The position numbers were made by a program, and so were the translations under genes. Of a stretch of 64,000 nt of DNA, positions 33,412 to 45,198 are shown piece by piece. The DNA is from Acidobacteriaceae bacterium (GTDB taxonomy: Bacteria; Acidobacteriota; Terriglobia; Terriglobales; Acidobacteriaceae): the NCBI GenBank assembly GCA_021323655.1, contig JAJPKO010000021.1, positions 62,001 to 126,000 on the forward strand, read 5' to 3'. Every line of letters begins with the position of its first letter. Position 1 is the first letter of the stretch. The notes under the pieces were generated by a model. That model had not been told where the DNA came from. It made no database searches and saw only the letters and a program-made list of their open reading frames with translations.

Positions 33412-34563
33412 ATGAGTGCTACTGCTGTCACCAATCCTTCTGCAACCGGAACAAAGACCCGACTTGTTTCTCTAGATGTGCTGCGCGGCATCACTATTGC
33501 CTTCATGATTTTGGTGAACAACGGCAACCAGTATTCCTACTGGCCTCTTCACCACATAGATTGGAATGGCTGGACGCCGACTGATCTCGTCTTTCCCACA
33601 TTTCTGTTCGTCGCCGGAGTCTCGATGGTCTTCTCCTTCGAATCACGCCTGAGGAAAGGTGAATCGAAGTCCGCCATCTTCTCCCACGCTCTGCGCCGCT
33701 CTGTCATTCTCTTCCTGCTCGGACTGGTCGTAAACGGCTATCCATTCTTTCACCTCGGCACGTTGCGTATTTACGGCGTCCTGCAGCGGTTCGCCGTCTG
33801 CCTCTTCATCGCCGCCGTGCTCGAGCTGTGGGACCGCGGCACAAAAAGCAAAATCGCCGTACTCATCTTCTGCCTCATCGCTTACTGGATCATCATGCGC
33901 TGGGTCCCCGTCCCCGGATACGGACTTCCCGGCCGCGACATTCCCTTCCTCGACAAGGACGCAAACTGGGTTGCTTACCTCGACCGTCACATCTTCCCCG
34001 GACGCCTTTACGAGGGCACGCGCGATCCCGAAGGACTCCTGAGCAATTTGCCCGCCCTCGGCACCGCAATCCTGGGCATGCTCACAGCCATCTGGCTGCG
34101 CCGCACAGACAAAACCACCCCGCAGAAATTCTTCGGACTCTGGAGCGCTGCATTTGTCTGTCTGCTGTTGGGCAAACTCTGGGGATTCTGGTTTCCAATC
34201 AACAAGAAGCTCTGGACCAGCTCTTATGTGCTCTTCGCAGCAGGCTGGTCACTGCTCGGCCTTGCGATCTGTTATTGGCTGATCGAAATCAAAAAATGGA
34301 CACGCGGCTGGACCTCTCCGTGGATCATCTTCGGATCCAATGCCATCACTGCCTACGTCTTCTCAGAGCTGCTTGCCCCCACACTCTGGGCTTTCCACTT
34401 CGGCGCAGCGCACAAGTCCATCGGACAAGTCATTTACGCCAGCATCTTCGCCAAAATACCCGACCCGGCCTTTGGCGCATTGCTCTATTCACTGACCTTT
34501 GTCGCCGTCTGCTTTCTGCCGGTCCTCGTGCTTTATAGGAAAAAGATATTCATCAAAATTTGA
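33412..34563 (+). CDS. NagX/HGSNAT-like membrane acyltransferase (DUF5009 type)
   Basis: 383 residues from the ATG at 33412. The N-terminal block RLVSLDVLRGITIAFMILVNN and the GVLQRFAVCLF helix are hallmarks of the bacterial relatives of heparan-alpha-glucosaminide N-acetyltransferase. About ten membrane helices follow, with PTDLVFPTFLFVAGVSMVFS between helices 2 and 3. In the family a membrane-embedded His-containing site acetylates amino sugars using cytoplasmic acetyl-CoA; here HHIDW is a candidate. It probably acts on amino sugars or on envelope glycans during their turnover. No nag genes are next to it. Confidence 0.85.
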   Translation: MSATAVTNPSATGTKTRLVSLDVLRGITIAFMILVNNGNQYSYWPLHHIDWNGWTPTDLVFPTFLFVAGVSMVFSFESRLRKGESKSAIFSHALRRSVILFLLGLVVNGYPFFHLGTLRIYGVLQRFAVCLFIAAVLELWDRGTKSKIAVLIFCLIAYWIIMRWVPVPGYGLPGRDIPFLDKDANWVAYLDRHIFPGRLYEGTRDPEGLLSNLPALGTAILGMLTAIWLRRTDKTTPQKFFGLWSAAFVCLLLGKLWGFWFPINKKLWTSSYVLFAAGWSLLGLAICYWLIEIKKWTRGWTSPWIIFGSNAITAYVFSELLAPTLWAFHFGAAHKSIGQVIYASIFAKIPDPAFGALLYSLTFVAVCFLPVLVLYRKKIFIKI

Positions 34564-34650
34564 GCCGACCCTGCATCTACCTAGACTAAAAAGCGGCCGC
34601 CTACATCATGAAAGAGGTGCAGGCCTTTACAAGCATGGAAGAGGAGCAGC

Positions 34651-35160
34651 ATGCAGGAAAATACTGAAATTGTACTCACAGCTTCACAGGAAGAAACACC
34701 GCAGACGGACCTGCCACCGGCAAAAGCCCCCGGACGCTTTGTGCGCAGCGTCGGAAAGCTAAAACCACTGCTTCCCTACCTCACTGGAGGACTCCGCCTC
34801 ATTGATCACGGAGCGGCCCAGATCGTCGCGCAGCTTCTCACCCTTGCCACTACCGGCAACACTGCGTCCTCTGAAGCCCACTCCGAAATTCAGTCCGAAA
34901 TTCAGCAGGAACTGGCCGAAATTGAAGCCAGTCATCGCGACCTGCGTCTCTCGGTCCAGGACCACAGCCTCGAACTTAAGCGCTTTGAAGACCAGATCGT
35001 ACTGCTTCGTCAGGCCGTGGAAAGGAATGCGGCGGAACACACCGCAGTGGCCGCAGAGATAGACTCGCTCCGCAAACTCGTCATCGGTGTCGGGCTCGGA
35101 CTTGGCCTGCTGCTTCTGATCATTATCGTTCTGGGCGCCTTCCTCCTCGCCCACTACTAA
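34651..35160 (+). CDS. Coiled-coil protein with C-terminal membrane anchor, unknown function
   Basis: 169 residues. A Pro/Thr-rich N-terminus (about 1-30) leads to a short hydrophobic stretch, then a coiled coil (about 75-140) with clear heptads (EIQSEIQQELAEIEASHRDL). A single C-terminal helix (about 145-167, VIGVGLGLGLLLLIIIVLGAFLL) makes it tail-anchored. The RBS GAGGAGCAG precedes the ATG. No enzymatic motif is seen and I do not recognise the family. Confidence 0.65.
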   Translation: MQENTEIVLTASQEETPQTDLPPAKAPGRFVRSVGKLKPLLPYLTGGLRLIDHGAAQIVAQLLTLATTGNTASSEAHSEIQSEIQQELAEIEASHRDLRLSVQDHSLELKRFEDQIVLLRQAVERNAAEHTAVAAEIDSLRKLVIGVGLGLGLLLLIIIVLGAFLLAHY

Positions 35161-35301
35161 ATGTCACAAATCCAGTTGTTGTTCACTAACTAAACACAAA
35201 TTTCTATAAAACGGAAACCAAATCACTGCTCGATAGCTAACCTTTTCCAGAGAGCACCAGAAAAAAAGATTGCCAGTTGTTATGTTATAGGACTAGGATA
35301 C

Positions 35302-35348
35302 GTGTCAGTTCGGGGTAGTCTGGGTAGTTTTCTGACACACCAGAACTG
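35302..35348. repeat. Overlapping inverted repeats upstream of the GvpL/F gene
   Basis: GTGTCAG (35302-35308) pairs with CTGACAC (35332-35338), while CAGTTC (35306-35311) pairs with GAACTG (35343-35348). The two pairings share bases on the left side and exclude each other, so this 47-bp stretch could switch between two stems. It lies 79 bp before the gene in an otherwise featureless 266-bp gap (35161-35426). Confidence 0.4.
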
Positions 35349-35426
35349 AAATGCAGTCTTTTTAATCGTTTCACAGGTGCCAATGTAAAATCCACTTCAA
35401 CAAGCCAGTGTACGGAGCGATTCTCT

Positions 35427-36203
35427 ATGGCGTGGTATGCCTACTGCATTACAGAAAAGCAAGCCTTTCCTGAACTTCTTCGTCATCGTAAACCCATTCC
35501 TTTTGAGTCAGTTTCAGGTATCGCGGGTAACCAGGTATTTCTCTATCCGGCAAGCGATCTGGCAGTAATCGTAAGCGAACATTCTCCTGACGATACCCAG
35601 CATGAACGCGCCGCCCTCGAACATGCCCGCGTTATTGCGGACTGCTTCAGGACCTCCACTGTACTTCCCTTCCGCTTTGGGACCGTTTTTTCTGACGATG
35701 AAAGCCTTCGCCGGTCTGTCCGTTCCAATCAGCGCCAGTTCCTCACGAACATCGAGCGGCTTCGCGGTAAGGCCGAGATGCACTTGAAAGTCGTGCTCGA
35801 CGACTGCTGCCGCGAACAGGTCCGGGCCTATCCGTATTCCACTGGACGGTCAGAAACAGGCCGCGAATATCTGGCCCAGTTGCGCGAAAACGCCACGCTT
35901 CAGCGTGAGCGCCAGACCAAGGCACGTGCCGTCTCGGTCCAGATGCACCGCATGTTCTCACCCCTTGCTGAGGAGATCACCTGCCGTCGCATGGACACAG
36001 GCAAGATGCTTCTGGACATCGCCCACCTCATCGAACACAAATCCGTAGAGCGCTACCAGAACAAGTACTCCAGCGCCCTCCAACTCATGAAGGACTGCCA
36101 GATGCAGCTTTCCGGCCCGTGGCCGCCGTATCACTTTGTGCACCGGCTCACCACGCGCCATCACCACACGCATCACGCCCCATCGCACGCCATGCCCGCC
36201 TGA
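35427..36203 (+). CDS. Orphan gas-vesicle GvpL/GvpF-family protein
   Basis: 258 residues. The N-terminal WYAYCITEK strand, the DLAVIVSEHS segment and the hallmark VLPFRFGTVFSDDESLR (about residues 75-92) fit the GvpL/GvpF family. GvpF has two ferredoxin-like halves and contacts GvpA during gas-vesicle assembly. The C-terminus is unusually His-rich (RHHHTHHAPSHAM), hinting at metal binding. No GvpA, GvpN or other gas-vesicle gene lies in the window, so its job here is uncertain. A strong terminator follows immediately, so it is monocistronic. Confidence 0.85.
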   Translation: MAWYAYCITEKQAFPELLRHRKPIPFESVSGIAGNQVFLYPASDLAVIVSEHSPDDTQHERAALEHARVIADCFRTSTVLPFRFGTVFSDDESLRRSVRSNQRQFLTNIERLRGKAEMHLKVVLDDCCREQVRAYPYSTGRSETGREYLAQLRENATLQRERQTKARAVSVQMHRMFSPLAEEITCRRMDTGKMLLDIAHLIEHKSVERYQNKYSSALQLMKDCQMQLSGPWPPYHFVHRLTTRHHHTHHAPSHAMPA

Positions 36204-36213
36204 GGAGCAAAGC

Positions 36214-36253
36214 AAAGCCCCGGCGGACCCACGAACCGCCGAGGCTTTTTTCT
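36214..36253 (+). terminator. Rho-independent terminator of the GvpL/F gene
   Basis: AAAGCCCCGGCGG pairs with CCGCCGAGGCTTT (one mismatch) and runs into a T6 tract at 36246-36251. It lies 11 bp past the gene's stop. Confidence 0.85.
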
Positions 36254-36457
36254 TCTGGAGCAAGAGGTCGAATCAGCCTGAATCAGCGCTCGGCCTCTAC
36301 TTAAAGGACGCACGTGCGCCAAAAATGTTTATGAAAAATGTCGCTATATATCCCGGGTGCCCCATGTGTCCGCAAAGCCGAAGGCGCGCTGACGTAGGTC
36401 TATCCAGTCTGCGCGCAGCGCTCCCGTTCTTCCCATTAAGTGCCTGAGCACCCATCT

Positions 36458-38021
36458 CTACCGCTTCAGCAAATCCACCGGCTCATTCACATCCGTAGTC
36501 CGGAAATACTCCGCCAACACCGGATGCTGCCGTTTGACTGACTCATACATCTCCCAGGCCACGCGCCGGTAGGAGAAGTGTCCCTGCGGCTGCGACCGCA
36601 GCTCTGAAATATAGACCGCTTCTGAAAAGTCCATTTTGAAGAGCGCGCGTACACGCGTCCCCAGCGGCAGAACATAGTCAGCGATCTCTCCGCACGAGGC
36701 TGCAAGCTTTTCATGCGCTGCGTGGGCCGCATCCATCGCCGACGCATACTGCGGCAGCAGCCCTGCTTCCTCTATGCCCTCTGGAATGTCATATCCATGG
36801 GCCGTCGTGTAGCCCTGAAGAATCTGCACACAACGCCGATGCCGGTGCATGTCCCGAAAGCCGCCAATGTCCATCAGAATGTCAAAACGCAGCGCCTGCC
36901 CCGCGGCAAATTCCCGCAGCAGCTCGTCGTGCCGCCCACGATACCGAATCCCAAGTGCGATGATCTCATTGCGCTTCGCTTCATTCAGCCCAGCCACATG
37001 GTCACGAAGCTGCCGGAAAGAGTAGTGGCTGGCGCGGTACAGCAGCGTCGCAGCAATCTCCACTTCCAGCGCCTCCTCACGCTCCACCAGGTCCACTACC
37101 GCAGCGGGAGCAATCGGGACACCCTGCATCAGCTCAGTTGCCGCTTGCGCCAGCTCGCGACGGGTCTCCATTTCGTATGCATTTGGAGCTGCATATTTCA
37201 CCAGCGTGGGAGCAGGCTTTACCTCACGCATCAGCAGCGCCGCCGCTTTTTCTCCCAATGCCGGATCAAGCCGTGCAATTTCGCGCTGCAATCCCGCCAG
37301 GTCTTCCGCGTGTACGTTCCACGCTGCACCCGCAGCTGCGACCCGCAGCCGCTCGCCCAGCTGCTGAATCTCACGGTACGGACTGGAAAGCAGGCGGGAA
37401 ATCTGCGTCTCCAGCGTGCGTGCGTTCACAATCTGGCCCAGCGAAGTATTGGTCGCGAGCGGCAGCAGATATCTCGCCACATCAAAGGCACGCGCACGCA
37501 GAGTACGGTCGTAGCTCTCCTGCTTCAGCTCTGCCGGCTTCGGCACCTGCCTCTTCAAATGCTCGAACATGCCTTCCGAGATCGCATGGTACGCATCGAA
37601 CAGCGCCTCAATCTGATGCGAAAATTCTGCCTTTTCCGCCTGTTTCGCCCCAAAGTCCGGCAGATACCAGCCGCTCCTCTTGAAGTTCTGGTAACGCGTA
37701 GACCGTTCCTGTCCGTCCCATCTCTGCTCATCCACAAGAGAAATGGCGGCCAGCAGTGATAGTCTCTCTATGGCAAAAGCAATATGCGCCAGATCGGCAA
37801 TCGAGCGGTGCCCGTACTGGAAATAAAATGTGTTCAGGAACTGCTCGGCGCGTTGACTGCTGATTTCCCTTAGCGATTCTTTCATGGAAAGCGCAGAGCG
37901 CGAATACTTGGCCATGGCATAGGCCAGTACTTCGGGGTCCACCCCATGCACGGCAAATATCTCGCTCTGGTTTTGAGACTCAGAAGGCGTGACGGCAACG
38001 GATTCAGCTACGATTTCAGGC

Positions 38022-38023
<2 letters not shown>
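36458..38023 (-). CDS. Tandem-duplicated ThyX-like (flavin-dependent thymidylate synthase) protein
   Basis: 521 residues from the ATG at 38023 (a frame up to 38086 is open), about twice a normal ThyX. Both halves show the ThyX fold: YGHRSIADLAHIAFAIE plus ARYLLPLATNT in the first (about 20-230), and FDILMDIGGFRDMHRHR plus ADYVLPLGTRV in the second (about 275-500). The ThyX signature RHRxxSxxxxSxRY is split. The N-half lacks RHR but keeps ERSTRY (107-111), the nucleotide side. The C-half keeps RHR (394-396), the flavin side, but lacks S-x-R-Y. ThyX active sites form at subunit interfaces, so a split pair could still build complete sites. Whether it makes dTMP or has a new role is open. Confidence 0.72.
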
Positions 38024-40243
<2,220 letters not shown>

Positions 40244-40309
40244 CGGATGCGCCAGCACCCGCAAAGATGTGCGCGTGCTGCTCGTAGCATTACAATAAAG
40301 AGTGCTCCT

Positions 40310-40657
40310 ATGGGCCGTATCCTCAAAAGCTATTTTTTCTGGACGTATGAGCGAGGCAGCTTCCATTACGATGTAATGGTCACGCTGATCCTTGCCTTCA
40401 TCTTCATTACGCCGCACCTGTGGAACTATGGCGACCACCCTGTCCCCGGTAACTTCGCCCCTACAGAAGTAGTCGTGCGCGCCGATGGACATGGTGGCTT
40501 TACCTACATCGTCCCCGCCGACCAGGTGCATGGCCAGCCTGCCCGTCTCGAGGCCGTCGTCGAACGCATCTCCGGCCAGATGGTCGTGGACCACTATGAC
40601 ACCCTCAAAGACTCCAGCGGCAAAGTCACTGCTTATAAAGTGTGGGCGCACCGCTAG
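40310..40657 (+). CDS. Small single-pass membrane protein of unknown function
   Basis: 115 residues from the ATG at 40310. One membrane helix (about 22-40, [17 protein letters not shown]) is preceded by a short basic, aromatic N-terminus ([17 protein letters not shown]). The rest is a soluble, probably periplasmic domain with beta character ([19 protein letters not shown]). It lies 66 bp after serS and 44 bp before the LolA-like gene, all on one strand, suggesting a three-gene transcription unit. I do not recognise the family. Confidence 0.65.
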   Translation: MGRILKSYFFWTYERGSFHYDVMVTLILAFIFITPHLWNYGDHPVPGNFAPTEVVVRADGHGGFTYIVPADQVHGQPARLEAVVERISGQMVVDHYDTLKDSSGKVTAYKVWAHR

Positions 40658-40701
40658 GAAACGCAACCGCATCTAATAGTTCCGTGTCTCTACCTTTGAA
40701 T

Positions 40702-41394
40702 ATGTGCACATTTAGGACCGCCCTTCTGACCGCCTTTGCCGCAGTACTCATCACTGCATGCGCATACGCGCAGGACGACCTTAGCAAGGTCCTCAGCCAG
40801 ATGGACGCTGCCTCGCAGAAATTCCAGAGCGCCCAGGCCGACTTCGACTGGGACCAGTACACTGCCGTCGTCCAAAGCCATGAAACACAGGCCGGGACCA
40901 TTGCCTTCCGGCGTTCAGGAAGAAATGTCGAAATGGTCGCCCACGTAAAGACTGACAACGGCCAGCCAGCGCCCAAGGACATCCTCTATAAGAACGGGCA
41001 GCTTACCTTCTTTCAGCCAGCTATTAAGCAACAGACCATCTTCTCCGCAGGCACAAACCGCCAGCAGTATGAAGGTTTTCTGACTCTGGGCTTCGGCGGA
41101 AGCGGCAAAGACCTTGCCGCGAACTGGAACATCAAGTATGAGGGCACAGAGGCCATCAACAGCATACAGACCGCCAAACTCGACCTCACTCCCAAGCAAC
41201 CGGGCTCGAACCAGATGTTCTCCCACATCACGATCTGGATTGACCCCGCGCGCTCCGTTTCGCTCAAGCAACAGTTCTTCCAGGAGAGCGGGGACTCCCG
41301 CACCGCGCTTTACACTAACATCCAGATGAATAGCGTACCGGGCAGCGCCTTCGCGCTGAAAATTCCTTCCGGAACGCAGACCGTCCGCAGATAA
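40702..41394 (+). CDS. LolA-like outer-membrane lipoprotein carrier / sorting protein
   Basis: 230 residues from the ATG at 40702. The N-terminus is a signal ([18 protein letters not shown]), which could be cut at AYA-QD or, since LITAC fits a lipobox, be lipid-modified at Cys20. The mature part follows the LolA-type half-barrel: [18 protein letters not shown], repeated beta strands ([28 protein letters not shown]) and [22 protein letters not shown]. Such proteins ferry lipoproteins or bind lipids in the periplasm. Sequence similarity to true LolA is modest, so a paralogous lipid-binding role is possible. Confidence 0.72.
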   Translation: MCTFRTALLTAFAAVLITACAYAQDDLSKVLSQMDAASQKFQSAQADFDWDQYTAVVQSHETQAGTIAFRRSGRNVEMVAHVKTDNGQPAPKDILYKNGQLTFFQPAIKQQTIFSAGTNRQQYEGFLTLGFGGSGKDLAANWNIKYEGTEAINSIQTAKLDLTPKQPGSNQMFSHITIWIDPARSVSLKQQFFQESGDSRTALYTNIQMNSVPGSAFALKIPSGTQTVRR

Positions 41395-41513
41395 ATGGGC
41401 ACGCCATTTGCCTTTGCAGCGATTGCCGATGTCCACGGCAATCGCGGGCGCTTGAAGCTGTGTTGGCAGATATTCGGCGCACACTCTCCCAGCGCATTGG
41501 CAGGAAAACCTGG
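41395..41513 (+). pseudogene. N-terminal remnant of a metallophosphoesterase gene
   Basis: The ATG at 41395 opens FAFAAIADVHGNRG, the first metal-binding block (DxHG) of calcineurin-like phosphoesterases. After Gly the expected continuation ALEAVLADIRRTLSQ is in another frame, so one base has been gained or lost near 41448. About 35 codons on, the sequence runs into the 3' end of alaC on the other strand, and GNHD and GHxH blocks are missing. This is a broken leftover. Confidence 0.6.
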
Positions 41514-42716
41514 CTATGCCACTCCAGCCGGGGCAAGCACTCCGCCTTTAAGAAACATCTGCTTGATTCCGCGCAATGCCTGACGGGTGCGCTCTTCGTT
41601 CTCGATAAGAGAGAAGCGCACATGGCCATCGCCAAATTCTCCAAAACCAATGCCTGGGCTTACCGCAACTTTGGCATCTCTTAAAAGCTTTGTAGAAAAT
41701 TCAAGCGAGCCAAGCGAGCGGTAAGACTCCGGAATGGGCGCCCAGACAAACATCGTAGCTTTGGGCATCGGAACATGCCATCCCAGACGGTTCAGGCCGT
41801 TCACCAGTACATCGCGTCGTTTGCGATAGTTTTCGCAAATCTCACTTACACAGTCCTGCGGGCCCTCCAGCGCAAGAATCGAGGCCACCTGAATGGGCGC
41901 GAATGTTCCGTAATCAAAGTAGCTCTTGATGCGGCCCAGCGCGCCGACCAGCGTCTTGTTTCCCACCATAAAACCGACACGCCATCCGGGCATGTTGTAG
42001 CTCTTGGACAATGTGAAAAACTCAACCGCAATGTCTTTTGCGCCAGGGACCTGAAGGATGGACGGGGCCTTGTATCCATCAAAGCAGATATCAGCATAGG
42101 CGAGATCATGCACAAGGTAGATGTTGCGCTCTTTGCATAACGCCACCACTCGTTCAAAGAAGTGCAGGTCGGCACACTGCGTCGTCGGGTTCGCAGGAAA
42201 ATTCAGGATCATCATCTTCGGGCGCGGATACATGAGCGGAATGGTGCGCTCAAGCTGCGCCAGAAATTCTTCCGTGTCATGAATGGCAACGCTGTGAATG
42301 TTGGCCCCGGCAATGACCGGCCCGTAGATATGAATGGGATAGCTGGGATTGGGCACAACAACAACATCGCCCTGGTCCAGCGCAGCAAGGCACAAGTGTG
42401 CAATGCCCTCTTTCGAGCCAATGGTCACGATGGCTTCCGTGTCCGGATCGAGCGCGATACCATAGCGCTCCTCATACCAGTGGCAAATGGCCTTGCGCAG
42501 ACGCGGAATGCCGCGTGAAATCGAATAACGGTGCGTCTCCGGCTTACGCGCCGCCTCTATCATCTTGTCCACAATGTGCTGCGGAGTAGCGCCATCGGGA
42601 TTGCCCATCCCGAAGTCAATGATGTCTTCGCCACGCTTGCGGGCAGCGTTTTTCAACTCGCCTGTAATGTTAAAAACGTAGGCTGGCAGGCGTTTGATTC
42701 TTGGAAACTCGTCCAC
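41514..42716 (-). CDS. alaC: Pyridoxal-phosphate aminotransferase, AlaC-like (glutamate-pyruvate type)
   Basis: 400 residues, fold-type I class I/II aminotransferase. N-terminal [20 protein letters not shown] and [12 protein letters not shown] match the AlaC/alanine-synthesising group. Substrate- and PLP-binding blocks follow: [35 protein letters not shown], and the Schiff-base Lys in [19 protein letters not shown]. It is expected to interconvert pyruvate and alanine with glutamate. It is monocistronic on the minus strand; the LytTR operon ends 57 bp upstream of its start. Confidence 0.88.
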   Translation of the reverse strand: MDEFPRIKRLPAYVFNITGELKNAARKRGEDIIDFGMGNPDGATPQHIVDKMIEAARKPETHRYSISRGIPRLRKAICHWYEERYGIALDPDTEAIVTIGSKEGIAHLCLAALDQGDVVVVPNPSYPIHIYGPVIAGANIHSVAIHDTEEFLAQLERTIPLMYPRPKMMILNFPANPTTQCADLHFFERVVALCKERNIYLVHDLAYADICFDGYKAPSILQVPGAKDIAVEFFTLSKSYNMPGWRVGFMVGNKTLVGALGRIKSYFDYGTFAPIQVASILALEGPQDCVSEICENYRKRRDVLVNGLNRLGWHVPMPKATMFVWAPIPESYRSLGSLEFSTKLLRDAKVAVSPGIGFGEFGDGHVRFSLIENEERTRQALRGIKQMFLKGGVLAPAGVA

Positions 42717-42773
42717 GCGTCAATCCTCTGGATGAACTGATTTCACTATAGAGGATGAGCATGCAATTTTCAC

Positions 42774-43541
42774 TTATCCGCCCAGCGCCTCCTGAAGGCG
42801 ATCACTGTAGCTGCGGCTTACCCGCAAGGGAGTACCATCTTTCAGGCGCAGAAGACAGTCGCGGTTGGCCAAGGCCTGCATTTCCGCAATACGGTCAAGC
42901 CGCACAATGGTGGAGCGGTGTATCCGAACGAAGGCGGCCGGATCAAGGCGCTTTTCTAGAATATGCAGAGGCTCCCGCAGAAGATGTGTTTTTCCATTCA
43001 CGTGAAGCGCGGCATAGTCGCCCTGTGCCTCAATCCATTCCACTTCATTCGCGGTCACAAAAAAGATGCGACGGCCGTTACGAATGGCGAAGCGCTGCGC
43101 ATTTCCTGAAGCCTGTCTTGCATGCAGATCAGAAAGCAGAGACTCCAGCCGCTCGCTCAGCGTATTGTCGCGCTCCATCCCAAGCATGCGTTCCACGCGC
43201 TCAATGGCCTCATTAAAGCGGACATCATCAATGGGTTTCAACAAATAATCGGTGGCGTGCACCTGGAAGGCGCGCAACGCATATTGGTCAAAGGCCGTAA
43301 GAAAAACCACCGCTGGACGCTCGTCAACAGGCAGGCGCTCGAGCATTTCAAAGCCGTCCATCTCCGGCATCTGCACGTCCAGAAAGATGAGGTCTGGTTT
43401 CTGTTCTGAGATCACGCGCAAGGCATCCTCGCCATTGGCGCATTCGGCAATCACCTGAAACTGCGTCCAGGGCTGCAGGCGGGAAACAATTCCTCTGCGG
43501 GCAAGAGGCTCATCATCTACCACTACCACACGGTATGTCAT
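42774..43541 (-). CDS. LytTR-family response regulator
   Basis: 255 residues. The receiver domain (about 3-118) has the phospho-acceptor Asp55 in LIFLDVQMPEMDG and the DYLLKPID lysine. The LytTR DNA-binding domain (about 150-250) is shown by RRIFFVTANEVEWIEAQGDYAALHVNGK and FVRIHRSTIVRLDRI. It overlaps its kinase gene by ATGA (43538-43541), so the pair is translationally coupled. LytTR regulators often control envelope or virulence functions; no nearby target with matching repeats was found. Confidence 0.94.
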   Translation of the reverse strand: MTYRVVVVDDEPLARRGIVSRLQPWTQFQVIAECANGEDALRVISEQKPDLIFLDVQMPEMDGFEMLERLPVDERPAVVFLTAFDQYALRAFQVHATDYLLKPIDDVRFNEAIERVERMLGMERDNTLSERLESLLSDLHARQASGNAQRFAIRNGRRIFFVTANEVEWIEAQGDYAALHVNGKTHLLREPLHILEKRLDPAAFVRIHRSTIVRLDRIAEMQALANRDCLLRLKDGTPLRVSRSYSDRLQEALGG

Positions 43542-44680
43542 GGCAATCCTCCCACTATATTTTTTTCGTTTTCAATTTCTGCAGGAGAAGCATAGAGATG
43601 GAACGGAATTCGGATCGTAACTTTGCAGACATCGTCTTGGCAGAAATCAATCGTAAAACTGTGGGCATCTCCATAAAGCTGTTTCAGTCGTGTCTGGATG
43701 TTGGTAAGCCCGATGCCGTTTCTGAACTTTGTGCCGTTCACAGGCATAATGTCGTTTCTTATCTGAATCACGAGGTCGTTTTCATCCTGGCTGGTGAACA
43801 TGAAGAGGCGTCCGCCTTCGCGCCGCTTACCAATCCCATGACGGACCGCGTTTTCGACCAATGGCTGCAATAACAGACGCGGGACCGCGGCATCGAGGAC
43901 TGCCGGGTCCGTTTCATCCACAATGATAAGGCGGTCGCAGAGACGCGTCTTTTCGATTTCAAGATAGAGATTGGTGATGTCCAGCTCATCGCGCAAAGGT
44001 ACTTCGTAGGCGCCGTCGTCATCTAGTGTTGCGCGCAGGAAATCAGCGAGACGCGCGATCATGCGGTTGGCCGTCGCAGTATCGTGCTCGTAGACAAGCG
44101 TCGAGATTGAATTCAGCGTATTGAAGAGAAAATGCGGGTGAATCTGATATTGCAGCGCCTTTAATTCGGCCTGCCGCACCAGCGATTCCATGTGAAGCAG
44201 CCGCTCGCGCTCATCACTCTGCGCCCGATAGTACTTAATGATGAAGTAGAGGGCGCTCCACAGCGCAAGCACAAATGCGGGGCTGATGGCGTTGGCGAAT
44301 GTGGCAAGCCACTCAAACTTTTCCCACGATGGCATCATGTACGTGGCGTCAAGCCACAGAAGAAGCGTTCCGCACACCCATCCCAGCAGATAGCAACTGA
44401 CTGCAATCGTCCGTGCAACACGCGGCCAGGGGGCCTGTTCACGCCACAATCGCCTGCATACAAGACGCTGGGCAAAGCTCGCGATGAAGCAGATGATACA
44501 GAAAACGGTCTTATAAAGCAGCTCCTCGCGCAGCTCTTTCGACGGCAAAAAGCTGAGGAGCTGGACGCTGCAATAGGCCAGCCAGCCTCCCAACTGAAGC
44601 TGCCAGAACGTAAGCCGCCGCCGCTCGCCCGCGATTTTCACTCTAAGAATGGTATCTGGAAAGCGGGATTTCCAACACAT
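43538..44680 (-). CDS. LytS/YehU-type sensor histidine kinase
   Basis: About 380 residues from the ATG at 44680. The frame is open to 44833, but those extra residues look untranslated; a GTG near 44641 is another option. Four to five membrane helices (about 25-190) precede the His_kinase domain with ALQYQIHPHFLFNTLNSIS, the phospho-acceptor His segment typical of LytS/AlgZ kinases. A HATPase domain follows: LLLQPLVENAVRHGI and GIGLTNIQTRLKQLYG. It phosphorylates the LytTR regulator encoded directly downstream. The ligand is unknown. Confidence 0.88.
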   Translation of the reverse strand: MCWKSRFPDTILRVKIAGERRRLTFWQLQLGGWLAYCSVQLLSFLPSKELREELLYKTVFCIICFIASFAQRLVCRRLWREQAPWPRVARTIAVSCYLLGWVCGTLLLWLDATYMMPSWEKFEWLATFANAISPAFVLALWSALYFIIKYYRAQSDERERLLHMESLVRQAELKALQYQIHPHFLFNTLNSISTLVYEHDTATANRMIARLADFLRATLDDDGAYEVPLRDELDITNLYLEIEKTRLCDRLIIVDETDPAVLDAAVPRLLLQPLVENAVRHGIGKRREGGRLFMFTSQDENDLVIQIRNDIMPVNGTKFRNGIGLTNIQTRLKQLYGDAHSFTIDFCQDDVCKVTIRIPFHLYASPAEIENEKNIVGGLP

Positions 44681-44737
44681 TTGGCAAGGCCCGCGTGTCG
44701 CAAAATTTGCACGGACTGACGCTGCACGGCCTTTACA

Positions 44738-44988
44738 ATGGCTTCCAGCACGATGGAATGGCACAACGTAATTGGCACAAAAGGCCCGGAACTGGATGAG
44801 CTGGCACAGCGGTACCACCTGTACCCTCTTCACATTGAGGACTGCCGTCAGCGTCTGGAAAGCCCGAAAATCGAAGAAGGTGAAAGCTATCTTTTTACCA
44901 TCATCAAGTGTGTCAAATTAAAACCAGCGGCGGCATAGATGGACACGATATCTGCCTGTTCCTGGGGCGCGATTGAAAAAGAAATCTG
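44738..44988 (+). pseudogene. Truncated, frameshifted CorA magnesium-channel N-terminus
   Basis: The ATG at 44738 encodes 66 residues with the CorA cytoplasmic-domain pattern: ELDELAQRYHLYPLHIEDC, then PKIEEGESYLFTIIKCV. The frame stops at 44936-44938. The expected next strand, DICLFLGRD, continues in another frame up to a stop at about 44988. The transmembrane GMN part is absent. So at least one frameshift and a large 3' loss are present. Nothing recognisable follows up to 45198. Confidence 0.65.
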
Positions 44989-45198
44989 TAGGAGCGGTCA
45001 TTTCAGCATTAGCCCGACGCGCGCTTGTACTGGACGAACCTTGGCTCGTGAACTGAAATGGCGTGCCTCTGCTCATGGTAAAAAGGCACTCCTGTGTAAC
45101 ATCTGAATTGGTCCGTCAACTTCGCGAGAAATTGTATCAGCATTCTTAAAGCTGCGAGGCCATGAGTTTTGGCCTTTCACCACCGGTACACTAAACTT

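Noticed and set aside
35427..36203. Gas-vesicle gene cluster
   Set aside because: Only the GvpL/F-like gene is present; no GvpA, GvpN, GvpK or other partner is in the window.
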